Source: Porogramme epimiltina
Taxonomy: Eukaryota; Basidiomycota; Agaricomycetes; Polyporales; Polyporaceae
NCBI GenBank assembly: GCA_900155495.1
Contig: FTLJ01000206.1
Location: 51,710 to 115,709, forward strand
Direction: 5' to 3'
DNA: 64,000 bases
Shown: piece by piece, positions 12,594-23,218 of the stretch
Numbering within the stretch: position 1 is the first letter of the stretch
Layout: every line of letters begins with the position of its first letter
The notes under the pieces: model-generated
The model's database searches: none
What the model was told of the DNA's origin: nothing
The model's input: the letters and a program-made list of their open reading frames with translations, nothing else
Made by a program: the position numbers and the translations under genes

Positions 12594-14055
12594 TTAGACG
12601 GGGGGTTCCCCTTCCATGAACTTGTCGTGGTCTACCTTCGACATGTGGTCCGAGTGCGTCATCTGTTCTAGACTGACTCCGACTTGCAGTTCGAAAGGAG
12701 GTACAGTGCCACGTCCACTATCAATACCAAACCCACGGTTCCTACTAGTACTGAGATTCACGGATGTCGGGGAGATGGGAGCGCATTGCGGATGGTTGCT
12801 ACCATGTGAGCGTATGATTAGAAGGGAGAACACAATAGCCTAGCACAATGAGGAATGCCGCATAAGCTTCTGACACCATAGCTGAGCGGATGATCTATCG
12901 CACCGTCACAGGGGGCAGCTGAGAATCACGACGTCAGCGCACAGACCATGAAGAGGGAATGGCTGATATGATTGCTCACCGCTTCATCAAAAATAAAGAA
13001 CACATTGCTACCAATTGCCTCGGTGATTATCAAACAGAGCAGGAGGGCACAATACAGCGCAGCTAACGTCGGTGCAAGAGAGTCAGCACGTTACAGATAC
13101 CAATAAACATCCCCTTGCACCTGATTCTATTATAGTGTGCAAAACTTTCGCACCCGAGGCGCCGTACACCCGATACGGAGTCGAACGAGAAGTAACCTTC
13201 CAGACACGCCAGCAGATCAAGCCTGTCGAATATTTACGCCGTTAGTGATAGAGAGAAGGCGTTTTTATGAGGAGGATGCATACTGGCGCAGAGGATGTTG
13301 AAGCAGAAACTAAGGATAATGAAGTCCCGGAACCGGACGGCAATGGTGGCACTGATTTGGTCACCGAGTTCCTTGACTCCGGAGCCATACTCAGTCCAGA
13401 GCACCCATAACCCTACCGCTAAATAAAAACATGAGTTTCATAATTAGAACAGAAGAGTACTTGGATGGACGAACCCCACGATGCCATGAGAAGGCAAATT
13501 GGTATCACGGCCACGTATACGAGAAAACTCCATACTACGAGTACACGATATACCTGCCCAAATTTCGCAAGAAAGTAGGTTTTCAGAAAGACACCGAGCT
13601 TACCATGATTACGTCAGAGAGCATCGCCAATAGGACGGTGAATACGCCCTTGGTGAATGAAGTCGGGGAAGATATATTGGCAAAATAAGTGCTGGGATCC
13701 GGGAATTTATTATTCTCGCGGACTCCAAATCCTTGATAACCAATTGCAATGTTGACAGCAAAGGCCTAACACACATATTATGTTATGCCACCAGAGCTAA
13801 GAATGTGAACATACCCCAGAAGCCAGCATGAACATCAACGTGCACGCGATCGGGAGCCATTTCGACATGGTGTCTTCTAGAAACTTCCTCCTCAGGACTA
13901 TTATGCATTGAAGGAAACAAACATAGTATACGCCTAAACCAGGGTTTTTAAGTACAGGGTATTCAGCTGGATAATAACAATTACTCACCCGTAAGGAACA
14001 TATTGACCAGAACTCCTATCAGCTCAGCGTTCAAAAACTGGTATCCGGCAGCCAT
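12594..14055 (-). CDS. Seven-helix fungal orphan membrane protein, copy B
   Basis: Nine exons splice to 335 residues: 14055-13989, 13933-13815, 13765-13604, 13553-13475, 13418-13284, 13222-13121, 13062-12980, 12918-12904, 12839-12594. All phases agree and no stops occur. The translation has about seven hydrophobic helices, with landmarks NAELIGVLVNMF, SKWLPIACTLMF, GYQGFGV, STYFANISSPTSF, YRVLVVW, VLWTEYGSG, FCFNILCA, IIESAALYCALLL, LPPVTAIVFSLLIIR, and a hydrophilic cytosolic-type tail ending EGEPPV. This is the architecture of a very large Agaricomycete family annotated only as integral membrane protein; some resemblance to GPCR topology exists but no ligand or function is known. Exon 8 is only 15 nt. 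It is the paralogue of the gene at 1-722 and appears intact. Confidence 0.8.
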
Positions 14056-15700
14056 CTAAGCATGTATCGACCTGCTATATGTGAACACGGCAAGAGTATG
14101 AATGTGAGGGACTTGAGGGGGATGAACAAGGAACGAACCATAGACGAGCCTTCAACCATCGCTTTAATAGCCCACAGGTCAATGTGTGGGCGCGAGTCAC
14201 AGCTACGAACAGCTGCGGAAAAGGTAGGTATTAAGGTCCTGTCTAGTCACCTGTAATATGACGTGCGTTGAGCTTGTGAACCATGATCAACAGGATCATC
14301 CTTGTAAAATGACAGCACCTTTTATTTTAGCGCTCTGTAGCGTCAACGGATATGTACCACTCCCAAACATGGACTCGACGTGGCATGGAAGAACCCTCGG
14401 AGTGGGTACCGGATGCCAACACACGTCCATGTCAGTCCACATCGCGGGCGCGGCCCTTGTATTGTGATCGTTCTAGCCCACCAGGATAGCGATGAAAGGG
14501 AAATATCAGGAGAGATGTGCGGGCAGGCGATGTCGAATCACCCCATCTGGGCATCGCAGGATTCCGAGTACGGATAGTGGGCGTAGATAGTGACTAGCGC
14601 GCTAGGCATCTGAGAACACGTCGGCGCTACATCCTTGTTCCCGTTCTTCACGTGCGAATCTGGAAATTTGGGGGATTTGTGGGGGAGAAGGTCCATGACT
14701 TAATTCGGTGGACGAATGGAGTCATCGCGCAGGGTATCATAGGACTTGGTCCCTTTATCCATCTAGAAGAGCTACCATGGTCCCTGAAACAGATTGAAAA
14801 CTTTACAGCGACGAACGAACACTAATAATACAAGGGCTGACTCACTTATGTGAGCTGGATATTGAAGTTTGAGCGGGGTTTTACGCACCCCATCCCCTCA
14901 AGCTTCGAGGAGCATAAGACGATAGTAGTCAATTGCTCTGCCCTGCTGCTCACAGAGCTAGGTAGCTACTCAAAGGCATAGGCGCGGATTCGATATTACC
15001 GCGTGGATTCTCCCAATAAGGACTGTTATCTCATCTCAAAAGTTAAAGAAGCTTGGAACTACGCACGAAGATATACCCCACCTCCCGAACTGGACGCCAT
15101 ACGACGCTATCTTCGACCACAGACACCATTCTTGTCTTACTTAACGGTGTTTCGTACGTAGACTGCATTGCCGGGCTGGGTGTAACGTCTGGTGGGATAC
15201 ACGTGAAACTGAGTACATAGCCCTAGTGGATCCTCCTGCGGCACGAATACACGTGCCGAAGCACAGCGTTGAGGCCTCGCTATTTTGAAGTCGAGACCCG
15301 GGGACCTGGTTATCTACTCGCTCTTGAAGCGGTCCACATGTTAGTCCTTGCATCCAGTAGCAACAGAAGGCGCCTACCTGAGCTCCTGTATCAGCTCACA
15401 CTGCGTTGCCCCTAGTAGGATGTTCAACTAGCACAACCCCGAAATTTGAGCAAAGGGAGCGCCAGCAGGTAGGTGATTCTTACAAGCGAGATCCCCCGGG
15501 TTTACTTCCGTCTACCCAGAGGTGAGGCTCGACATTCCTGCTCGACAGTTTGTTCCGAGTACAAGCGAGAACATGGAAGACATGGCACTTCGGAACTTGG
15601 GGAGAGCAGTGAGCGTACTCGAGTGCCACCGCTACCAAATATTGACAACCGATGCTGACTAAGTTTTTATCACGTGACACATTTGAGGGCCTAGGCTCGG
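14056..15700. repeat. Right arm of the tandem duplication (5' flank of copy B plus SDR scrap)
   Basis: Collinear in fragments with 723-3530: the 14365-14450 segment matches 1077-1170, 15050-15350 matches 1880-2160, and 15600-15660 (CGTACTCGAGTGCCACCGC, then CTGACTAAG) matches 3440-3507, the 5' part of the damaged SDR. The rest of the SDR (2418-3300 in copy 1) is missing. No gene is supported. Confidence 0.6.
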
Positions 15701-15755
15701 TAAAGAGCAGGGCAGCGGGGGACAACGTTCAAATTTGTGCCCCATACCACGCCGA

Positions 15756-15816
15756 ATGGCAGCCACTCGACCTCTTGTAGGTGGTGCCCATACATCACAT
15801 GCGCGCCGGCACTGTC
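15756..15816 (+). pseudogene. First-exon scrap of the GGTase-I beta gene
   Basis: Starts with ATG and reads MAATRPLVGGAHTSHARRHC, matching the first 20 codons of the GGTase gene at 3558 (MAAARPLVRGTHASHARRCL). Upstream sequence also matches (CATACCACGCCGAATGGCAG against CGTACCACGCCAAATGGCAG). The match stops abruptly at about 15816, where HET 3' sequence begins. Confidence 0.75.
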
Positions 15817-15960
15817 GATGGACGTGGGGGACATGGCACTGAAGCACTACCTGCAGCGGTCCTAACATGGGCGTTGGTCCGTGTGGGGTGAAGTGAACGA
15901 CGGTGACACAATGGTTTTGGAGGGTCACGGCTTTCCCTCTCGGGTGGCCGTTATGTATAT
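15817..15960 (+). pseudogene. 3' end of a HET gene
   Basis: Matches the last 45 or so codons of HET1 (12076-12216): GATGGACGTGG, then ALKHYLQRS, DGDTMVLEGH and SRVAVM, with a stop (TAA at 15863-15865) inside the copy. Downstream sequence continues to match the HET1 3' flank (GTGCATAKATCT-like text near 15990). Confidence 0.75.
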
Positions 15961-16125
15961 CCATAGTAGTGAAAGGAACAAGGAGCTAGTGTGCATATCT
16001 TTAGTTACAACAACGTAACGAGATTTATCAGGGGATAATCTTGTAGGGCTGTATGATGATCAAGGTTCTAGAACGCGAAGTCATTAGGTTGGCATTGTCT
16101 GCTAGTGCTTGAGAAACATACTAAG

Positions 16126-18222
16126 TTATGGATCTGACTTCTCGCGAGGTGAGTCCACGTTAGGCACAGGCCCGATAAACCACTTCCGCGCTGATACGGT
16201 CCAGGACACGGCGGCGAAGATGAACACCGCAAGCACGATGACGGAGGCGTAGTCTGCAGAGTGCACATGTATAAGAGCAGATTCGCGATAAGGTATGTAG
16301 AACGTCGAGACACTCACTCATCTCCACTGCGTTTGTGGTCTGGCTCAAAGGAAAGCACAACACCACCACAATGAACGCCACCCAAGTCACAGCGATCGCA
16401 CCAACAGGCGTAGACCACCGCCCGAGCGCGAACGGACCAGGCACAAGCTTCGTGCGCCCAGAAGTAATCCTGAGAAAGATGGGCGTTGCATACGAGATGT
16501 ACAAGCCCAGAACGGAGGCCCTACAGGAACATCAGTACTTTTCCCGCGGTGATGGGATGTGAGAGGCGCACCCAGCAAGAGAGGAGAACGCCGTGGCGGA
16601 GAACCCAAGGAGGCCGCAGAGCGCGGAGAGCCCCATGACGAGCCACACGGCATTAACAGGAGTGCGCGTGCGCGCATCCATGCGCCGCCACCAGCGGGAG
16701 CCGGGGAGCGCGTTGTCTCGCGCGAACGCGAACACGACGCGCGAGGCGTCAACGCCCTGTGCGGCACCGCAGAGGAACTATCGAAGTGCGTGAGCCTTCT
16801 TGCTCGCAGAGAACATGGAATAGGAGCATACCTGTGCGCCGATGATCAGACCCCAGATCGCGAGCATGCCGTGCTTCCCGAGCACATCAAGCAGGAGCTG
16901 GCCCATGGGGAGCTCAAGGTCAGTTCTGAGCAGCTCGGGAACGGACGTTGTCGCGAAGGATGCGGCGATGATGAGGATCCAACCCATGCCGCTGACAGCA
17001 GCTACGGAAACGAGGATTGCAACGGGGGCGGCACGTGCGGCCCCGGTCACCTCTTCCGATATGTGAGCGGCGGAATCGTCTAAATGTACTCTCATCAGTG
17101 AGTGGACGACATAGAGAGGGAGAGCACACACACAGCCTGTGAGAGACCACATAGGAGCCACGAAGGACAAGATGAATGCCCAACCATCTAGCACGGACAC
17201 GTCAGAGATGATAAAACCAAAATGGTGGTGGAATGAGCACACCGTTCTTCCATCCAGTATTATTCTCAAAGGATGAGAATGCTGTCCTCGTGGACACTTT
17301 CTTCTCTCCAGATCCCACAAGTAGCGAAATGATAGTCGCGATAGTCGCGCCGGCTTCGAAGTTATATCAGTATGATGAGTTATGACGTCATGTCCCACTC
17401 AAGTCAGCCTACCTGTCACTACACCATAGAATAAGTTTAATCTTGCGAGGATGCGAGTTGCAGCAGAGCATAGGATGCCGTGCATTACGAGGATGGCGAT
17501 CAGAATGCCATATGTCGGCTCGGCCCCGAGTGTGACTTTTCCATCTGTCCCAACAGCAATTGCAGTGACAATCATCTGTGCGCTGCAAACCAAAGGTATA
17601 AACTAAGGCGTTTCAAGAAAGTACGGGAGGTCGTTGCTCACACAGTATAATCGATGGAGCAAACGAGGGTGACTTGGCCGGTCACGTTTGCCCAGCCGGT
17701 GATCCAACTTGCAAGGGCAGAATGACGCTCGGGTGCCAACTTCGCCGAAAAATAGTAGAGGCCTGCGCTTGTCCTGGAAGTTATTGGAGTCTGTGAGCCG
17801 CATTCTGCGAACACAACTTTTGTAACTCACGGCATAGACGAGGCCAGTTCGGCCATAGATGCGGCGATGCACATGACAAATACACATGGGATGAACCATC
17901 CCCATACCATCCCAACATGTCCACCTGTCATGCTTCTCTGTTAATGATGTTTTTGATACCTTAAAACAATGTCGCTCACCAGATACGAGACTGAAAGAGA
18001 GCGTAGACGAAACCCCACCGATCACCGCCATAATCGAAAAGGCGAATACTACGGTTTCGAACATCTAAGAATCATGAGTAACCTAGGTTGTTCATGTAAA
18101 GAAGCGCATACACTTACCGAGAACTCTCTTCTGAACTCGCCCTTGTAGCCGAGTTCGGCCAAACGAGCGTCGTCTGCTTGGCGCACTTCAACAATCGTGT
18201 CTACTACCTCAGACTTTTCCAT
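16126..18222 (-). CDS. Amino-acid/GABA permease (APC superfamily)
   Basis: About a dozen exons code for a 12-helix plasma-membrane or vacuolar amino-acid transporter of the fungal UGA4-like/GABA-permease type. Start at 18222 (MEKSEVVDTIVEV) gives the usual hydrophilic N-terminus ending LAELGYKGEFRREFS; an in-frame ATG at 18273 would add 17 residues. Landmarks in order: ETVVFAFSIMAVIGGVSST, GMVWGWFIPC, ELASSMP, ARSASWITGWANVTGQVTL, FYGVV, FENNTGWK, WSLTGYDSAAHISEEV, AARAAPVAILVSV, MGQLLLDVLGK, GAAQGVDASRVVFAFARD, TPVNAVWLVMG, ATPIFLRITSGR and KWFIGPVPNVDSP. The Tyr of TGYDSAAH is split by an intron. All junctions checked keep frame, so it looks functional. Substrate specificity cannot be told from sequence. 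It is the surviving copy; only a scrap is left at 12385. Confidence 0.85.
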
Positions 18223-19163
18223 GGATGAATTATCTCGACCGGGTTGGGACTTGACTGCACTGGTTATAATCATGGAGGGCTAGCGACAGGCGAGAAGGCG
18301 AGAAGAGGAAGTCGAACCCTCTGGCCTGCATGTTCGCGCAGATAGTCGCTCCTACTGTGCGAATCTCCGGGTCAGAGTGTGCGAATTCTCTAAGAGCGGG
18401 CTCACACGCACACTCGAAGTGGATAAGGAGGGAATACCGTGCCTTTCTGGCTTCTCGGATGCTGTAATGCTCCGATTTCGTTGCCGTGGCACGTTTCAAG
18501 ATTTTCTTTGAGCGGATTTTCTTAGTAAGGATTGAATGAGGGGGCCACAAAACGCTTGGGGCGCGTCTATGTTGGAGGCGCATCGAACGAGGGTCGCCGC
18601 ATGCACTGTCATAGGACCACGAGGTGTTCAGTAGCGATTTTGAATATGATCATGTGCTTTTCCAGTGCTCACCTCATGTTGAGCATAGTAACACATTTAG
18701 TCATTGGCTAAGCCCGCGATGTGAGATGTATGCCGTACACCGTGGGTGGCTTCGATGTGCCGCCGCTGAGGTAGGATATGACACGGACGCATGAGAATAC
18801 GGGAGGAGCAAGTCAAGGTCCGGGTGGAGATCATGGTCGAAGTCGACGATGGGACAGCCCAGGAGAGTGGGCGCTTGTGCGGGAGAGCGGTGTTCGGGGT
18901 CCCCCACGAACTCTTCGTTGACAGCACTTGCATTCCTTTCTTCTTCTACTTCCTCTACCCCGTGCCATTGCTCTGCACTTTTTTTGTCTCTCTGCGTGAT
19001 GAGTACATGATGCGAGAGTTGTGCCATTGAAGCTCGCCATTCGCGAGGAGGGCCCACGTGGCGGGGCGAAGGCAGCACCCCAGACAGCGCTCGGCAGAAG
19101 AGAGGAATAAGCGGCCCCCGACGTCATAAGAAGAACGTGTGGTGGCTGGTGCAGCGGGGTTCG
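18223..19163. other. Intergenic between permease and SDR
   Basis: Shared upstream region of two divergent genes. One minus-strand frame of 117 codons (18230-18583) overlaps the permease start and shows no family signal. No other gene is supported. Confidence 0.5.
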
Positions 19164-19174
19164 ATATATAAAAG
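19164..19174 (+). promoter_or_regulatory. TATA box of the SDR gene
   Basis: ATATATAAAAG lies 118 bp upstream of the SDR start codon and is followed by a pyrimidine-rich leader (TCTCTCTTTCC near 19252-19263), the usual form of a strong basidiomycete promoter. Confidence 0.6.
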
Positions 19175-19281
19175 AGATAGAGTATACACCGACCGGGCTC
19201 TTACTCGATTGCTTTCCATCGCGTTCTCCGTCTTCCGACTCCCAGACCCGCCTCTCTCTTTCCTACAGTCGTATTTATACC

Positions 19282-20822
19282 ATGGCGACCCTCCTCTCGT
19301 CCGCAAACTCAAGTCGCAGGCCCTCCCCGCTCCGCCCAGGAGGCTCCCACTACGACCCCGTCACGCCCATGGACGACGAAGTGCACCCCGTCATTCACGA
19401 AGGACGCGTCGCGGTCATCACAGGCGCCGCGAACGGCATCGGTCGCGCCGCCGCGGTCGAGCTCGCAAAGTACGTCCTTCTCCCGCACCCTCGCAGTCCC
19501 CCCACCCACGCGATCCTCACCCGCCCGCCTGCCCGCCCCCGCCAGGATCGGCCTCAAGATCGCGATTGCGGACGTCGACGAGGCGGGCCTGGCCGCCACC
19601 GCGAAGCAGGTCGCGCAGATCATCGGCGACGCGAACCTGATCTCCCTCCCGACGGACGTGACGCAGCTCGAGCAGGTCGAGCGCCTCCGCGACAGAGTGT
19701 ACGAGGCGTGGGGCGAGGTGAGCGAGCATGCTTCTCGCCCGCGCGCACGAGCCGTGCTTGGATCCGCCGCCCGATGTGCCCCCCGCCCGTGCGGCCGCTA
19801 TGTGGTCGCCGCGTCTGCTGCCGAGGCGGCGCGAGGGCGGGTACGGCGAGGGCGGCGGGCGGCGACGACCTCACACCGCTCTCTTGTCTGTGCTGGCAGG
19901 TTGGTCTGCTCTTGAACAACGCGGCGATCCCGCTCAAGGGCGCGTCCTGGGGCGGCGTAGAGAACTGGCGCAAGATTTTTGACGTGAACCTGTTCGGGTA
20001 CGTGCTCCTGCTCGCCCTGCGATCGCAATTTTGCCAACCCGTCCCTCGATCCCCGCGCGCGGACAGAGTGCTGAACGTGCAGCACACGTTTGTCCCCAAC
20101 ATGCTCCACCAGGAGAATCCTGCCGTTATCATCAACACAGGCTCGAAGCAGGGGATCACCAACCCCCCGTGAGTTAACTGCGGTAGCTGCGCGGACACGG
20201 GTACTAATGCTTTTCCTTCGCGCAGGGGCAACCCGTCGTACAACGCGACCAAGGCGGCGGTCAAGTCGCTCACCGAGTCTCTCGCTCATGAGCTCCGTGA
20301 GACCGCGAGCTCGAACCTGACGGCCCACCTCCTCATGTGCGTCTCGATTGTCGCGATCGTCCGCCCCGCTTCTCATCGCCCATCCGCAGCCCCGGGTGGA
20401 CCTGGACGGGCATGACTGGCTCTGACTCCGGCAAAGAGAAGCCCCAGGGCGCCTGGACCGCGCAAGAGACTGTCCTATACATGGTGCGTTCCCTTCTTCA
20501 CTTCTCTGCAGCACCGGGCACGACGCCGCGGCCCCCAGCCAGAGCAGCGCGCTCGCTCCCATCCTCTGTCGGCCCTTTCGGCTTTGACCCTCGCGCGCTC
20601 GGCTTGCTGACGCCTGCGCCCGCACAGCTCGACAAGGTCCGCCAGGGCAAGTTCTACATCCTGTGCCCGGACAACGAGACGCGCCGCGAGGTGGACCAGC
20701 TGCGCATCATGTGGGGCGCGGGCGACGTCGCCGAGGGCCGGCCCGCGCTCTCGCGCTGGCACCGCGACTACAAGGCGCTTTTCGAGGAGTACGTCCGCGA
20801 CGGGCTCGAGTCGCTCGACTAG
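19282..20822 (+). CDS. Short-chain dehydrogenase/reductase (classical SDR)
   Basis: Seven exons (19282-19469, 19546-19717, 19900-19997, 20067-20168, 20226-20336, 20390-20483, 20628-20822) give 319 residues with all phases consistent. The Rossmann signature TGAANGIGRAA is at about residue 48, followed by IAIADVDE at the end of beta-2 (an acidic residue there favours NAD over NADP), LLNNAA, the Ser of INTGSKQG, and YNATK as the catalytic YxxxK pair; PGWTWTGM follows as the usual PG motif. The C-terminal part has a WxxxxD-type tail, LCPDNETRREVDQLRI. Substrate is unknown. A TATA box and pyrimidine leader point to high expression. Introns are longer and richer in GC than elsewhere in the window. 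Confidence 0.82.
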
Positions 20823-23080
20823 GCCGCGTCCGCGCGCGCTCAAGGGGGGAGTGGGGGGGAGTGGGGCTTGGCCTTGGCTGTGGCAACTGGGGTGAAAGTG
20901 AAGAAGATCAAAAAGGAAGGCGTGGTTCTATAGATGTACACATGTATCACAAAACTCGAAGGGTGGATCGTGGTCGCTTTGGTCGCAGATGCTCAGTGCT
21001 CTGTCTACGCTGTAATGAAATGCTAACTAGACTGTACTCGTCGTGAAGTGATTGACTGTGACCGAATACGCCAAGAGAGCTTGGTCCGGATATGCATGGA
21101 CTTGTAGAACACAAAATTTCTCGTCTCGGGCGCGTGTGCTAATGAGTATATTCATAGACTACGGATGTGATACACAATTAGACGAACATCACCTGCTCTT
21201 GGCCATGACAATGCAACAGCAGCACGTACATGCCAGAAGCTTGGACGCAGCAACTTTGGTACGGCTTTAGTTGACATCTATGACGTCATACACGAAGCGG
21301 ATGAGTACCATTCGCGACCCCGCGCGCAACGACGCACCCGCATTTGACCTCCACGTTTGCAAAGGTCGCACTGCGATGACGAAAGGCCGCACGCACGCGG
21401 TGCCCGGGAGAAAGACGCGGCAATTCGTCGCCTTCGCGCGGTCGGGCGTAGCGTCCCCGGCATGTGCGCGGCTCGCTTCGTGCGGCCCTGTGACTGGCGT
21501 GCGCAGGAAGGCGAGTGGCGGATCCCCTGGAGAGGCGCCCCAGCAGTCCTTCCCCCAGTCGAGACTCAATGCGCGTTCTCTTAGGGTGGCGCTAAGTTGA
21601 GACGCGCCCCGGGTGCGGGGCGGGGGTGCGTACAGATCCCGTCAGCGGAGCGGCCGGTCTCGTAATGGTGGCTCCCGCGGAAGACGCGATCGCGCGAGCG
21701 GTCGACGCCTCGCGCTGTCGACCCCACGGGGTTCGGCTGTGACGATCACCTCGAGCCGGCCGCTCGAGCCGGCGCGCGACCGCGGAGGTTGCGCGCGTGT
21801 GGCCCGGCGTGCTCGAGCCTCGAACTCTATTACCCCAGAGCAAGGCGAGCGGATCACGACGGGAGGATCTGCGCGTGCGTAGACGCGACCTCGGGTGCGG
21901 GCGCGGGACCTGGAGACGACGCAGGGGAGGCTTTCGCGGCGGGGCACTTGACGGGTGCAGAGGTGGGGCAGCTGGTCAAGGGGGCCTCGGGAGCGCAGCG
22001 GTGGGCGAGTAGGCGGGGGCCACGTCGGGCGTGCGTGCGCCTCGCGCCCACGTTCGACGTATGTCTTGGGGACCCCAAGCTCAAACTCGCGGCCCCTCCG
22101 TCCCCACTAGGGTCGGCTGGGAGGCAGCCCGACGCAGGTGACCGGCGCGCACAGGGCCCAGGCGCGACACTGGGCAACGCGCGCGTCACACACCGTTCGG
22201 GTCGCGACAGCCCCCGCGGGCAGCTGACGGGGCCAAACAGGCTTTTGAGTGTGGCAGCCCGCCGCGCTGGGCGATGGCCCTTGGGCCTCTGCGGCGGTCC
22301 GGGGTCCGAGGCTTGGGAAGGGTTGTGCGACGCGGGCGCAAATATTAATAAATGCGCGTGCATGGTCCGAGCGCAGCTGTGGTGGCGGTGGCGGCATGGG
22401 GACACCCCGGAGGCAGCGCACGATGGCGACGGGACAATGGGCGGTGCGCGAATGGACAGCGTCTGCCCGAGGTCGGGCTCGGACTTCGGGCGTGCGAGCC
22501 GCTGGGCGGTGTGTGTTCACGCGTTCACGGGCGGGCGCACGCACTGTTTGTCGGGCGCGGCGTCCGAGCGCGCCCTGGGTGGGTGGCGGTCACCGGTGTG
22601 GCAGCGTGATGTGCGGAAGAGGGCATGGGCCGGCCGAAACGTTGAGACGGATCTTCTGACCTGAATGCTGAGCGCGATGGGCCGTGATCGTGCTCCGGAG
22701 GCGCGGGGGGTTGCGCGCGTTGGGGACGCGTATTCTCGCCCGCGCGCGGGGGTGAGTGCGCTGAGCCGAGAATGCAGCCGCTTTAGGCAGGCGGCGGAGT
22801 ATTGAGAAGGGCCCCTCCGCGCCCGACGTCGTGTATGAAAGCGAGAAGAGCTTCGTCGGCGTGGAGGAGGAGCGCAAAGACGACGAGGACGACGACCCGA
22901 GGACTCGCAAGGTCCGAGAACAGCATGCGCACGAATTCGGATTCGGAACTCGGACGCGGCGGGGGAGCGCCGGCAATCTACGGACGAGATCTGGCTGCAA
23001 AACGCCCCGGCGCCTGCCGCCGTCTGGGCCATCCTCCCCCGGAAATGGGTGCCCCCACCAGTTCGATGCTCGCCCTTGAC
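20823..23080. other. GC-rich gene-free stretch
   Basis: About 2.25 kb with extreme C+G and CpG content from roughly 21.4 to 22.8 kb. Long open frames exist on several strands (one of 291 codons at 21789-22664), but this is expected where stop codons are rare: their composition is Arg/Gly/Ala/Pro-rich, with no domains and no splicing logic. A small A/T island (AAATATTAATAAAT) sits at 22340-22353. I see no gene. Confidence 0.5.
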
Positions 23081-23090
23081 GTATATATAA
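23081..23090 (+). promoter_or_regulatory. TATA box of GDH2
   Basis: GTATATATAA lies 129 bp upstream of the GDH2 start, followed by a C/T-rich leader (CCCCTTCTCC, CCCTTTTCCTGCTCTTTCTCC). Confidence 0.65.
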
Positions 23091-23218
23091 TGGCCCCTTC
23101 TCCACCGCGTTCCTCGACACCCGTCTCCCCCATCTTCCGTCCCCTTTTCCTGCTCTTTCTCCGCGTCTCATAACATAGCATACAGTCAGCGAACCTAGAC
23201 ACCACCCCCACCTCGACC

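Noticed and set aside
18230..18583. 117-codon minus frame upstream of the permease
   Set aside because: Overlaps the permease start codon region, has no motif, and the permease model is complete without it.
19798..20625. 275-codon open frame antisense to the SDR gene
   Set aside because: It is the mirror of GC-rich codons in the SDR exons and introns; no domain and no independent promoter.
21789..22664. 291-codon open frame in the GC-rich region
   Set aside because: Stops are rare at this GC content; the product is Arg/Gly/Ala-rich without motifs, and equally long frames occur on the other strand.
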